Under the pieces are notes generated by a model. That model was given only the letters and a program-made list of their open reading frames with translations. It was not told the origin of the DNA and ran no database searches. A stretch of 64,000 nucleotides of DNA from Sulfitobacter sp. (GTDB lineage Bacteria; Pseudomonadota; Alphaproteobacteria; Rhodobacterales; Rhodobacteraceae): assembly GCA_013002405.1 (NCBI GenBank), contig JABDKA010000049.1:1-64000 (forward strand), given 5' to 3'. A program made the position numbers and the translations under genes. This document shows positions 1 through 8,465 of the stretch, in pieces (position 1 is the stretch's first letter; each line of letters opens with the position of its first letter).

Positions 1-1121
1 CAGTAGCCCAGCATCGCATTCGGACCTTTGACAGCAATCTCCCCGGTATCCCCGCGCGGCAGCTCGTTCATAGCCTTATCCACGATCCGGATCTCGACGA
101 TCCGCGTGGGCCGTCCGGCAGACCGCAACTTGCCCGCCAGCGGGCCCTCGAAGACGTGGTATTTCGCGGGCAGGAAGGTTGCCACCGGGGCCAGTTCCGT
201 CTGACCGTAGGCCTGCACAAAGGTAACACCGGGAAAACGCTCAAAAGCCATCCGCAGAGTGCCCTCGGTGATGGGCGAGGCACCGTAAGTGATCATCTCA
301 AGCGAGGAAATATCCGTCTCCGCCAGCTTTTCTGACCCCAGTACCATCTGCAACATAACTGGCACCAGCAGTACCACGCTTGGCCGGTGCTTCTCAATCG
401 CCGCAAGGGTCGCTTCGGGAGTGAACATCGGGATCACCACGTGCGTCCCGGCCATCATCGTCACGGCGGTGAAATAGATGATGTCGGCGATGTGAAACAT
501 CGGTGCGGCGTGCAAATAGACCACCCCATCCTCCACCATTGCCTCATGCGCGTTTGACACCGTCCCGACAAAGAAATTCGTGTGGGACAACATCACGCCC
601 TTGGGAAAGCCGGTCGTGCCCCCGGTATAGAAAATCCCCGCCAGATCATCGCCCGCGCGGCCTGCATCCTCTGCCGGCTCCGCCCCTGCGATCAGTTCCT
701 CATAGTTCAGCATCCCCTCCGGCGTCTCTCCGTCGCCGCAGTAAACAAGCGTCTCCAAACCCGGCACCTCCGCCTTGATGGCGTCCGCCAGTCCCCTGAA
801 GGCCTCGTCCACCAGCAGGATCTTGGCCTCCGCATCGTTCAGGGCATAGGCACACTCGGGCGCGGCCCAGCGGATGTTCATGGGCATCATCGCCCCGCCA
901 CCCCAGACGGTGGCATAAAAGTACTCCAGGAACCTGTCCGAGTTTAGCGACAGAAGCGCCACCCGGTCCCCCGTCCCCATGCCAAGGCCCTGCAGCGCCC
1001 CCGCCAGCCGCGCCACGCGGTCCTCCATCTGCGCCCAGGTCTGTTGCCTGTCGCCGTAAATGCTCGCGATACCTTTGGAATTGATCTGCGCCGCCCGCCT
1101 GAGTATCGCTGTAATCTGCAT
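1..1121 (-). CDS. AMP-dependent acyl-CoA synthetase (3' end cut by window edge)
   Basis: ATP-dependent acid:CoA ligase of the ANL superfamily, expected to adenylate a carboxylic acid and transfer it to CoA in the cytoplasm. The frame opens at ATG 1121 behind a GGGGGAGGG Shine-Dalgarno and stays open for about 373 residues to position 1. The adenylation P-loop reads FYTGGTTGFPKG at about residues 165-175, followed by HAAPMFH and the YGQTE core; the visible end, GPNAMLGY, is the usual stretch before the hinge, so the C-terminal lid lies outside the window. It is last in the leftward catabolic operon, about 100 bases after the flavoprotein gene. Substrate is unknown; in context it may activate a short acid released by the neighbouring lyase. 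Confidence 0.9.
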   Translation of the reverse strand, partial: MQITAILRRAAQINSKGIASIYGDRQQTWAQMEDRVARLAGALQGLGMGTGDRVALLSLNSDRFLEYFYATVWGGGAMMPMNIRWAAPECAYALNDAEAKILLVDEAFRGLADAIKAEVPGLETLVYCGDGETPEGMLNYEELIAGAEPAEDAGRAGDDLAGIFYTGGTTGFPKGVMLSHTNFFVGTVSNAHEAMVEDGVVYLHAAPMFHIADIIYFTAVTMMAGTHVVIPMFTPEATLAAIEKHRPSVVLLVPVMLQMVLGSEKLAETDISSLEMITYGASPITEGTLRMAFERFPGVTFVQAYGQTELAPVATFLPAKYHVFEGPLAGKLRSAGRPTRIVEIRIVDKAMNELPRGDTGEIAVKGPNAMLGY

Positions 1122-1224
1122 TGTGCCCTCCCCCCGGCCGATAATCGGATCAGGCTAGAGGCGCCCCCGCGGACCTGTCAACGAAAGCCTGTCCCAGAGA
1201 TCCTCGAAGGCGTCCGGCGCAACT

Positions 1225-2592
1225 TCAGTGCCGCCCGGCGATATAACCCAGCACAGTTGCCGCCAGCAGCCCATTGCCAGACAGATACCCGCTGTCACTC
1301 TTGCCAGAGACCCCCACGGCAGCCCCGCCCGCGGCGTAAAGGTTCTCAAACAGCCCGCCTTCAGCACGTTTCACCAGCGCCGACCCGGGGTCGATATCGA
1401 GGCCCCCTTGCGTATGGAACAGTGCCCCGGTCACCTTGACCGCGCAGTAGGGCGGGGCGAGTGGGGGGCTGTCCCAGTTTCTGCCAAACCCGTCTGGCCC
1501 CTGTTCAGGTTTCGCCGCGAAAGCTTGCCGAAGGGCTTCTACCGGCAAATCGCAGGCTGAAGCCAAGTCCTCAATGCTTTCCGTCTGAACGATTGCGCCC
1601 TGAGCCTCAGCGTTCTTGAAGTCTTCGAATTGTCGCGCGATGGCTGCGATCCGATCATCGAAGATGGTCCAGGCGACCCCGCCAGGCTGCGCCAGAACCG
1701 CCCGCGCGGCCTCGGAATAACCTTGCGACTCGTCCCAGAACCGCTCCCCCTTGGTGTTTACCTGGAACCCCCCTTGGGTGATCACAGCCCAGGTGATTAG
1801 GATCCCGTGCGGATAGGCAACATTGCCGTGGCCCTGATAGGCGCTGAGGTGCGCCGTCCTGGCACCGAGCTTCCGGCCCCAGGTCACGGCTTCGCCTCTG
1901 TTGCCGTCGTGACCGAACCAGAGGGCATTTTCGATCTCGGGCATATGGGCCATCACCATCTTCCGGTTCCCACCAAACCCGTTGCAGGCGAGGATGATCC
2001 GCCCTGCGCCCACCGTTTCGAAGGACCCGTCCGGCAGGGCAAGTTTCGCGCCGAAAACATGCGGGCCTTCGGCGAACAAGGTCACCGCCCTGCGGTCGCA
2101 GACCAGCGGGATTTGCAATGCATCGACCCGGGCACGCAGGGCATCGACCAGTTCCGCTCCGGCGCGGGTGGGAAGGCCGTGCATCCGGCGGCGCGAATGG
2201 CCGGGATAGTCGAAATCATCGACGACAGAGAAGGGAAGCGCGTGGGTCTTCGCCAGCCAGTCGATGACCGTTGCGGCCCCTTCGGCCAGGGCCTTTACCA
2301 GGGCTGGGTCATTCTCATCGTGGGCCTTTTTCTGGATGTCGGCGGCAAAAAGGTCTGGGCTGTCCTCAATCCCCGCGGCCCGCTGGATCGACGTGCCAGC
2401 GGCGGGGATCAGACCCGCGCTGAGGGCAGTGGAGCCCGAGGGCAGGGGGTCCGCCTCGACAAGTAGCACCTCTTGGCCCATCTCATGTGCGGCAAGCGCC
2501 GCGACGAGGCCGCAGGCGCCTGCGCCGATGATCAGGGTTTGGACCTCGACATCGTAGGTTTCAGGCGGCGCTGCGAGGTCAGGATTTGCCAT
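1225..2592 (-). CDS. FAD-dependent oxidoreductase, fumarate reductase/tricarballylate dehydrogenase-like
   Basis: Flavoprotein of the FAD_binding_2 (fumarate reductase/succinate dehydrogenase/3-ketosteroid dehydrogenase) family, 455 residues. The N-terminus carries the Rossmann motif IIGAGACGLVAALAA with the acidic VEAD after beta-2; the C-terminus has the family's closing FAD motif, with LYAAGGAAVGVSG then GYLSGNGLLAA. There is no signal peptide, haem or flavin-transfer domain, so it is probably a soluble desaturase or reductase of a carboxylate. It overlaps the 3' end of the lyase gene by 14 bases, which implies translational coupling. The exact substrate cannot be read; introducing or removing a double bond next to a carboxylate would fit the hydro-lyase and lyase beside it. 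Confidence 0.88.
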   Translation of the reverse strand: MANPDLAAPPETYDVEVQTLIIGAGACGLVAALAAHEMGQEVLLVEADPLPSGSTALSAGLIPAAGTSIQRAAGIEDSPDLFAADIQKKAHDENDPALVKALAEGAATVIDWLAKTHALPFSVVDDFDYPGHSRRRMHGLPTRAGAELVDALRARVDALQIPLVCDRRAVTLFAEGPHVFGAKLALPDGSFETVGAGRIILACNGFGGNRKMVMAHMPEIENALWFGHDGNRGEAVTWGRKLGARTAHLSAYQGHGNVAYPHGILITWAVITQGGFQVNTKGERFWDESQGYSEAARAVLAQPGGVAWTIFDDRIAAIARQFEDFKNAEAQGAIVQTESIEDLASACDLPVEALRQAFAAKPEQGPDGFGRNWDSPPLAPPYCAVKVTGALFHTQGGLDIDPGSALVKRAEGGLFENLYAAGGAAVGVSGKSDSGYLSGNGLLAATVLGYIAGRH

Positions 2593-3439
2593 CGAAACGC
2601 TTTCCCAGCGTCAGCATTTCTGGCGTGCCGATGGCGGCGTTCAGCCCGTCAAAATCGTGCATCCGGTCAGCGAAGGGGGTGTTGGAGCCATTGGCGTGCA
2701 GGCTGGCATAGTAGTCCTGCGCGGTCTTGGCCAAGGCCCGGACGATGCCACCGGGGAAGATGACGATGTCAAAGCCCATCCGCTCAAGCGCGTCGGCAGA
2801 GGAAATGGGCGTTGCCCCCCCTTCGACCATGTTGGCAAGCAGCGGGATGCGGCCCCGGAAGGCCTCGGCCACCTTGCCAAGTTCATCGGAAGAACGGGGG
2901 GCCTCGATGAAGAGCACGTCCGCCCCGGCCTCGATATAGATTTCGCCGCGAGCCCGGGCGGCCTCGAAGCCTTCTACGGCGATCGCGTCGGTGCGGGCGA
3001 TGATGAGTGTGTCCTCGCGGCGGGCGTCTGCCATCGCTGCGATCTTTCCAGCCATTTCATCACTTGAAATCAATGATTTATCCGAAAGATGGCCGCATTT
3101 CTTGGGATACGTCTGATCCTCTACCTGCAAGGCGGCAGCGCCCGCGCGTTCATAGGTCTGAATGGTGCGCCGGGCATTCAGGGCGTTCCCGAAACCGGTG
3201 TCGGCGTCCATGATCACAGGCAGGTCTGTGCGATCGCCGATCAGGGCCATCGTTTCCGCCATCTCGGAGGCTGTGCTGAGGCCGATGTCAGGGCGGCCGA
3301 GGCGGGTGTAAGCGACGGCGGCACCCGATAAATAAAGCGCCTCGAATCCCGCGTCGGTGGCCAGCGCGGCGGTGAGACCATCGTAGACGCCGGGGGCGAC
3401 AAGGATGCCGGGTTCTTTCAGGCGGTCACGCAGGCTCAT
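2579..3439 (-). CDS. Isocitrate lyase/PEP mutase superfamily lyase (methylisocitrate or 2,3-dimethylmalate lyase-like)
   Basis: Mg-dependent C-C lyase of the ICL/PEPM superfamily, 286 residues. The loop motif KKCGH (about residues 112-116), typical of C-C bond-cleaving members, is intact, as are the metal-binding region DADTGFG, the acid pair in QVEDQ and the IIARTDA strand. Length matches PrpB, oxaloacetate decarboxylase and 2,3-dimethylmalate lyase (Dml), about 285-300 residues. The start has a GGAGGA Shine-Dalgarno and overlaps the upstream isochorismatase-like gene by ATGA. No prpC or citrate synthase homologue is present, so a role in the methylcitrate cycle is not suggested; with a LeuCD-like hydratase in the same island, cleavage of a substituted malate is a reasonable guess. 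Confidence 0.9.
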   Translation of the reverse strand: MSLRDRLKEPGILVAPGVYDGLTAALATDAGFEALYLSGAAVAYTRLGRPDIGLSTASEMAETMALIGDRTDLPVIMDADTGFGNALNARRTIQTYERAGAAALQVEDQTYPKKCGHLSDKSLISSDEMAGKIAAMADARREDTLIIARTDAIAVEGFEAARARGEIYIEAGADVLFIEAPRSSDELGKVAEAFRGRIPLLANMVEGGATPISSADALERMGFDIVIFPGGIVRALAKTAQDYYASLHANGSNTPFADRMHDFDGLNAAIGTPEMLTLGKRFDGKS

Positions 3440-4038
3440 GACGGTCCTCCGATCATCTGCAGCGCCTCGGCGCAGGTGACCACGTCCGTGACGGAGCCGA
3501 GCGAGATGAGCGTTGCCTCATGCACCTCATCCTTGAAGGCGGCGCAGCCATCCGACAGCAGAATGGTGTGAATGTTGCGCAGGTGGGCGTCGCGCACGGT
3601 GCTGGCCACACCACCGTTGGTGACGATGCCACCAACGATCAGTGTGTCGATCTCAATCGCGCGCAGGATGTATTCCAGGCGGGTCTGGTAGAAGGCGGAG
3701 TAGGCCACCTTTTCCACCGTGAAATCGGCTGGCGCAAGCGTGTCGACAAGCGAGTGACCGAAGCCGCCGGGGGCGAAATCGCCTTTTGTCAGGAAGGGGC
3801 GGAGTTTCTTCAGATGGGGGGCGATGAGGGGTTCATTGTCGCGGCCCGGAACAAGGGTGAACTGGGCGGAGATATAGGTGCCTCCGACCCTTGTTAGAGC
3901 CTGTTTCAGAGGCAGGATGCGATCGGGCAGGGCGGTGATGGCCCCTGCCGTCTGGCCCGCGCGTCCGTAGGCGCCTTCGGGGTGCAGAAAATCGTTCTGC
4001 AGGTCGATCGTCAGCAGTGCTGTCTTGGAAGGGGTCAT
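3436..4038 (-). CDS. Isochorismatase-fold hydrolase lacking the nucleophilic cysteine
   Basis: Isochorismatase/nicotinamidase-fold protein, 200 residues. The first active-site Asp is in LLTIDLQNDF (D12) and the Lys in VEKVAYSAF (K110). At the cysteine position the usual TNxCV motif reads TNGGV, giving Gly143. The same Cys-to-Gly change occurs in true isochorismatases such as EntB and PhzD, whereas amidases of the family (nicotinamidase, maleamate or N-carbamoylsarcosine amidohydrolase) need the Cys. It is therefore unlikely to be a classical amidase despite sitting beside HyuAB. It is coupled on both sides by ATGA overlaps (hyuA upstream, lyase downstream). The reaction is unknown. Confidence 0.88.
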   Translation of the reverse strand: MTPSKTALLTIDLQNDFLHPEGAYGRAGQTAGAITALPDRILPLKQALTRVGGTYISAQFTLVPGRDNEPLIAPHLKKLRPFLTKGDFAPGGFGHSLVDTLAPADFTVEKVAYSAFYQTRLEYILRAIEIDTLIVGGIVTNGGVASTVRDAHLRNIHTILLSDGCAAFKDEVHEATLISLGSVTDVVTCAEALQMIGGPS

Positions 4039-6095
4039 GAGGCGGCCCTTTCAATGATGGTGTTGCCGTAGGTGTCGATGCGGCCCACAAGATCGGGTTC
4101 GATCAGGACCGTGGTGTCGGGCTGTTCCAGGATCGCGGGGCCGGGCACTTCGGCACCGACGGGCAGGGCGAGGCGGCTGTAGATCTTCGTCTCAAACCAT
4201 GCCTCATCGAAGTGAACCTGCCGGGTGCCTTTCAGCGCTTTCTCCAGGCTGCCCCCTTCAGGGGCGAGGGTTCCCAGATCGAACCGGGGCCGCTTGCCCG
4301 TGACGGCAGAGCGCAGGTTGATGACGCGCCGCGTGCCGTTCTTGAGAAGCCTTCCGTAGGCAGCGCGGTAGGCTGCATCGAAGGCCTCGCGGATTTCCTC
4401 TTCCGTCGGCGGGATCACCTTGCCATCGGTCACCGTGACGGCCAGGGGAACGGAGACGGTGTGTGTCTGGCCGAGGTAGGCCATGTCGAGGGTAAAGGCG
4501 GTCTCTCGGGCCTCGAAGGTGGTCTGTGCTGCCTCAAGCGTGGCAAGGCCGCTGTCGACGTGGGCCTGCATATGGGCGGTCAGCGCGTTAGTGTCGATGC
4601 CTGCGAGCATGGTGTTGATGGTCTGGACGAAATCCTGCCGCATGTCGGCAATGACACAGCCCATGGCAGAGGTGACACCGGGGTAGCGCGGCACGATGGC
4701 GCGGGCCAGGCCCACGTCGGCCAGCATGGCCCCCGCATGGAGAGCGCCGCCGCCGCCGAAGGGCATGAAAGCAAAGCGCTTGGGGTCAAAACCCCGTTCA
4801 ATAGAGACCAACCTGAGGGCCCCTGCCATGCGCGAATTGGCGACCCGCAGGATGGCTTCGGCGGCTTTGAGGGCGTCGAGGCCGAGGGGTTTGCCGACCT
4901 GTTCCAGGATTGCCGCCTTCGCGGATTCGACGTCAAGCCTGTCCAGCTTGCCGCCGATGGGGTTTTCGGGGTCGATCCGGCCCAGGACGACGTTGGCGTC
5001 AGTTACAGTGGGGCGGGTGTTGCCCTGGCCGTAGGCGACGGGGCCGGGGGTGGAGCCGGCACTTTCGGGGCCGATGTTCAGCAATCCGCCCTTGTCCACC
5101 CAGGCGATAGAGCCGCCACCGGCGCCGATGGTCGTGATCTCGATCATCGGCGAGCGAACGACCATGCCAAAGTCGATCGAGGTCTGTGGCGAGAGCATGC
5201 TCTGCCCTTGCGCGATGAGCGAGACATCGAAGGAGGTGCCGCCCATGTCGCCGGTGATGACATCGGGGAAACCCGCCGCTTCGGCGATGTAGCCTGCGGC
5301 GATGACGCCCGCGGCGGGGCCGGAGAGGGCGGTGCGGATAGGGAAGGAGGCCGCCGTGTCCACGTCCATGACGCCGCCGTTGGACTGGACGATCATGAAT
5401 TCGCCCTCAAAGCCGCCTTCCTTCAAAGCAGTCTCTAACCGGGCCAAATAGCCCGAAACCTCAGGCTGGAGGTAGGCGTTGAGGGCGGTGGTTGAGAAAC
5501 GTTCGAATTCCCGGATCTCTGGGAGGATTTCGGAGGAGCAGGAGACGTGGGCGTTGGGCCAGATTTCACGAACCGCCTCGACCGCCTGCCTTTCGTTTTC
5601 CGAATTGGCGTAGCTGTTGGCGAAAAGGATTGCGCAGGCGAGACAGCCTTCGTCGATGAGCATTCGGGCCGCGATGCGTACGGCGCCAAGATCCACGGGC
5701 GTGCGGATGGTGCCATCTGCAAGAGTCCGTTCGGGCACTTCGAGGCGCAGGGCACGGTCCACGACCGGCTTGAAGTCGCCGCGCAGGCCCCATGTGCGAG
5801 GGCGGTCCCGTCGGCGCATTTCAAGCACGTCGCGCAGGCCTTGGGTGGTGATGACGCCGATGCGCGCGCCCTTCCGTTCCAGCAGGGCGTTGGTGCCTGC
5901 GGTGGTGCCGTGAACGACGACGCTGACCTCGCTCAGGTCGTCGACGCGCGATCCGATGCCGCTCAGGAAGCCGCCCGACTGGTCAGGGCGCGTGGTGGGG
6001 ACCTTGGCCACCTGGGCAATACCGGTGGATTCGTCCAGGACGAAGATGTCCGTGAAGGTGCCGCCGACATCGACGCCGATCATCTTGCCGGTCAT
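4035..6095 (-). CDS. hyuA: Hydantoinase/oxoprolinase subunit A (HyuA family)
   Basis: ATP-dependent subunit of the hydantoinase/oxoprolinase/acetone-carboxylase family, 686 residues. The N-terminal ASKHA nucleotide site reads IGVDVGGTFTDIFVLD, with DMGGTSFDVSLI in the middle and FMPFGGGGALHAG plus the GVTSAMG motif further on. The start is ATG 6095, overlapping the hyuB stop (ATGA); the frame is open further upstream, but that stretch lies inside hyuB and is not hyuA-like. Family members hydrolyse N-methylhydantoin, 5-oxoproline or caprolactam, or carboxylate ketones, with ATP. The order hyuB then hyuA is the reverse of the common arrangement. The substrate is inferred only as a lactam, imide or ketone. 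Confidence 0.93.
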   Translation of the reverse strand: MTGKMIGVDVGGTFTDIFVLDESTGIAQVAKVPTTRPDQSGGFLSGIGSRVDDLSEVSVVVHGTTAGTNALLERKGARIGVITTQGLRDVLEMRRRDRPRTWGLRGDFKPVVDRALRLEVPERTLADGTIRTPVDLGAVRIAARMLIDEGCLACAILFANSYANSENERQAVEAVREIWPNAHVSCSSEILPEIREFERFSTTALNAYLQPEVSGYLARLETALKEGGFEGEFMIVQSNGGVMDVDTAASFPIRTALSGPAAGVIAAGYIAEAAGFPDVITGDMGGTSFDVSLIAQGQSMLSPQTSIDFGMVVRSPMIEITTIGAGGGSIAWVDKGGLLNIGPESAGSTPGPVAYGQGNTRPTVTDANVVLGRIDPENPIGGKLDRLDVESAKAAILEQVGKPLGLDALKAAEAILRVANSRMAGALRLVSIERGFDPKRFAFMPFGGGGALHAGAMLADVGLARAIVPRYPGVTSAMGCVIADMRQDFVQTINTMLAGIDTNALTAHMQAHVDSGLATLEAAQTTFEARETAFTLDMAYLGQTHTVSVPLAVTVTDGKVIPPTEEEIREAFDAAYRAAYGRLLKNGTRRVINLRSAVTGKRPRFDLGTLAPEGGSLEKALKGTRQVHFDEAWFETKIYSRLALPVGAEVPGPAILEQPDTTVLIEPDLVGRIDTYGNTIIERAAS

Positions 6096-7786
6096 TGGGC
6101 AGTCTCCCATGCCGGGCCATAGGTTTCTGTGGCCTTCCCTGGCGATATCAGTCCGCCCGCGACATCGCGGGCCACAGCTGCGGGTGCGCGCGTTGCGGGA
6201 TCGCCGTAGCCGCCTCCGCCTGGGGTGTCGAGTCGCACGGATTGACCTTGTTTGAGACTGATACCGACCATTTTCGAGGCCATGGGCGGATGGTGCCATC
6301 CGTCCGCCTGTTCGTAGGAAAAGACGTTGAGCGCCGCTTCGCCCCCGCCTGCGGCCCCCTTGGGCGCATGGCGTCCGCGTTCACCAAAGAGAAAGGCCTT
6401 GGCCCCGTTCCCTTCGAGCACCTCAATCTCATAAGTGGCCCCCAGACCGCCGCGATGCATGCCCGCGCCAGCACTGTCGGGACGCAGGGCCCATTGTCTG
6501 AACATGACCGGATAGGCCGCCTCAAGGATCTCCATCGGGGGGATCGTCGCGGTGGAGATGGGGGCGTTGCCGTGGTTGAGGCCGTCGGACTCGATGCTGC
6601 CGCCGTGGCCGCCACCGTAGAAGGAGAACATCACCCAAGGCTGACCGTTGTCCCGCTTGCCCGAGATGGAGAGGGCGTTGATCGTGCCGTAGGCGTTGGC
6701 GACGACGCGTTCGGGTGCGGCCTGAGAGGCTGCTGCGAAGATCACGTCAATCATGCGCAGGATCGTTTCGGTATAGCCGCCCACGGGGGCCGGGAAGGGG
6801 GCCGAAAGGAGGGAGCCTTCGGGGATCTGCACGTCGATGGGGCGCATAACGCCTGCGTTGGCGGGCAGGGTCGGAAAAATGTGCTTGATCGCCACATAGG
6901 CGGTGGCAACAGCGGTGGGCAGGGCAATGTTGACGGGTCCGGCGCAGCGCGGGGCGGTGCCGGTGAAGTCGAGCGTCATGGTATCGCCTGCGATTTCCAG
7001 GGCCACCGTGATGGGCAGGGGTTCATCGGTGATGCCGTCATTGTCGAGATAGTCGGTCGCCTCCCAGCGGCCATCGGGCAGCTCTGTCAGTTCGGCGCGC
7101 ATGAGCGCCTCCGCCCGGTCCTGCAAAGCATCAAGGGCGGCGCGAACGGTATCGGCGCCGTATTCGCCCAGCAGTTCGTCCATGCGTTTGACGCCCAGGT
7201 CGAGCGCGCCAAGCTGGCCATTCAGGTCGCCCTGCGCCGATTGGGGCAGGCGGGTGTTGCGCATGAGGATGTCGATGATGTCCTGCTGGACCTCGCCCGC
7301 CTTTGCCAGACGCACAGGGGGAAGCACGAAAGCCTCCTGAAAGGCGTCTGTCGCGGCGGGGTTGTAGTTGCCGGGGACCGCACCGCCCACATCATGCCAA
7401 TGGCCAACGGAGGCAAGGTAGCAAAAGAGCTGCCCGTCGTGAAAGTAGGGTCTAACAAGGCGCATATCGCTCAAGTGAGTGCCGCCAAGGTGAGCATCGT
7501 TGAAGATGTAGATGTCCCCGTCGGCCAGATCACCGTTCTCTTCCGCCTTGTCGATGACGGCCTTCACGGCAAAGGACATGACCCCGACAAAGATGGGCAG
7601 ACCTGATTTGCCCTGCACCAGCGTATCGCCGGTGCCCGCATGGTAAAGCCCGTGGGAGGCATCGTGCGCCTCGGCGATGATCGGGTTGAAGGCGGCGCGG
7701 AAAAGCGTCGCGTCCATCTCATCTGCGATCTGCTCCATCCGGCCGGCAAGAACGGCCAGCGTGATCGGGTCAATCTCGGCGCTCAT
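6092..7786 (-). CDS. hyuB: Hydantoinase/oxoprolinase subunit B (HyuB family)
   Basis: Catalytic partner of HyuA, 564 residues, usual for the family. It opens with the IDPITLAVLAGRMEQIADEM helix typical of hydantoinase B, followed by AEAHDASHGLY and the HLGGTHLSD block, and ends with the glycine-rich VRLDTPGGGGYGDP motif just before the C-terminus. Start ATG 7786 has AAGGA five bases upstream and lies two bases after the stop of the tautomerase-fusion gene; the end overlaps the hyuA start. The two subunits should form a cytoplasmic heteromer that opens a cyclic amide or imide, or carboxylates a ketone. Confidence 0.93.
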   Translation of the reverse strand: MSAEIDPITLAVLAGRMEQIADEMDATLFRAAFNPIIAEAHDASHGLYHAGTGDTLVQGKSGLPIFVGVMSFAVKAVIDKAEENGDLADGDIYIFNDAHLGGTHLSDMRLVRPYFHDGQLFCYLASVGHWHDVGGAVPGNYNPAATDAFQEAFVLPPVRLAKAGEVQQDIIDILMRNTRLPQSAQGDLNGQLGALDLGVKRMDELLGEYGADTVRAALDALQDRAEALMRAELTELPDGRWEATDYLDNDGITDEPLPITVALEIAGDTMTLDFTGTAPRCAGPVNIALPTAVATAYVAIKHIFPTLPANAGVMRPIDVQIPEGSLLSAPFPAPVGGYTETILRMIDVIFAAASQAAPERVVANAYGTINALSISGKRDNGQPWVMFSFYGGGHGGSIESDGLNHGNAPISTATIPPMEILEAAYPVMFRQWALRPDSAGAGMHRGGLGATYEIEVLEGNGAKAFLFGERGRHAPKGAAGGGEAALNVFSYEQADGWHHPPMASKMVGISLKQGQSVRLDTPGGGGYGDPATRAPAAVARDVAGGLISPGKATETYGPAWETAQ

Positions 7787-7788
7787 GT

Positions 7789-8349
7789 CTATCCTTTAAT
7801 CTCTGCAAGGTCGTTCCAGACGTCCTGGCGGGTCAGCATTCCGTGGGTGACCTCGAACCGGTCGATAAATCGGATGCCTTCAAAGGGCGTGCCATCGGGC
7901 CATTCGCCCGAGAGGGTGCCGCGGCAGTAGACGATGGCCTGCTCCCCTTCGGACTGCATGGCGTCAAAGCCTGCGTAGCTTTTGGTGACGAAACGGTAGC
8001 GGGGGGCGGCCCAGTCGATCAGCTCTTCCAGCGTGGTCATGTGCACGTCACCCGGAAAGGTCATTTGGAAACCGGCCCCCAGCATGGCCTTTGCGGTATT
8101 AAGGTCGCGGGCCTCCATCGCCTTGAGAAAGGCGCGGACAGTTTCGCCGGGGTCGGGCAGCGCAGGGGCGGGGGAGCGGTGCTGTCGGCCCCGCATATAG
8201 TCGGCGGGAGCCATTTCGTTGATCATGACGGTGACGGCCTCGGGTGCTGCGGGAACGACGATTCGCACGGCGTCGGTCAGGGCTTCGCAGAGGCGTTTTT
8301 TGTCATCATCGTTGTATCCTGCGATGACGTGGCACTGGATGACCGGCAT
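7789..8349 (-). CDS. 4-oxalocrotonate tautomerase-like domain fused to an NTF2/SnoaL-like domain
   Basis: Protein of 186 residues with two parts. Residues 1-60 look like a 4-OT monomer: the N-terminal Pro that acts as general base is next to the initiator Met (MPVIQCHVIAGY), and an EALTDAV helix and VMINEM strand follow. Residues 70-186 look like a SnoaL/NTF2 cone-fold domain (GETVRAFLKAMEARDLNTAKAM at the start, RFIDRFEVTHGML near the end; quoted in part only as landmarks). It is the first gene of the leftward operon, with a GAGGGGGA Shine-Dalgarno. A double-bond or keto-enol isomerisation is the likely step; the second domain could bind or hydrate the product. The domain pairing is not one I recognise. 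Confidence 0.75.
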   Translation of the reverse strand: MPVIQCHVIAGYNDDDKKRLCEALTDAVRIVVPAAPEAVTVMINEMAPADYMRGRQHRSPAPALPDPGETVRAFLKAMEARDLNTAKAMLGAGFQMTFPGDVHMTTLEELIDWAAPRYRFVTKSYAGFDAMQSEGEQAIVYCRGTLSGEWPDGTPFEGIRFIDRFEVTHGMLTRQDVWNDLAEIKG

Positions 8350-8366
8350 TGTGTATCCCCCTCAAC

Positions 8367-8386
8367 CTGTATTTTTCATAATACAG
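8367..8386. promoter_or_regulatory. Inverted repeat CTGTATT-N6-AATACAG, candidate GntR operator
   Basis: Perfect 7-base arms separated by six bases, in the 116-base divergent promoter region, only 17 bases from the leftward start codon at 8349. Position and symmetry fit an autoregulatory operator for the adjacent GntR/UTRA protein. Binding is inferred. Confidence 0.55.
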
Positions 8387-8396
8387 ATCTGTCAAG

Positions 8397-8410
8397 TTTG
8401 ATAGATCAAA
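8397..8410. promoter_or_regulatory. Second inverted repeat TTTGAT-AG-ATCAAA
   Basis: A 14-base perfect palindrome ten bases from the first repeat in the same divergent intergenic region. It could be a second regulator site or overlap a promoter element; it is short and AT-rich, so chance is possible. Confidence 0.35.
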
Positions 8411-8465
8411 TTTCTTGCATTTGCATATTCTATCGGTAGTCTGCGCGTTAGTCTGGGGGATTCCT

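Noticed and set aside
6095-7606. 503-codon open frame on the plus strand opposite hyuB
   Set aside because: It is the mirror of a high-GC coding frame; composition is Gly/His/Arg-rich with no domain, and hyuB on the other strand is unmistakable.
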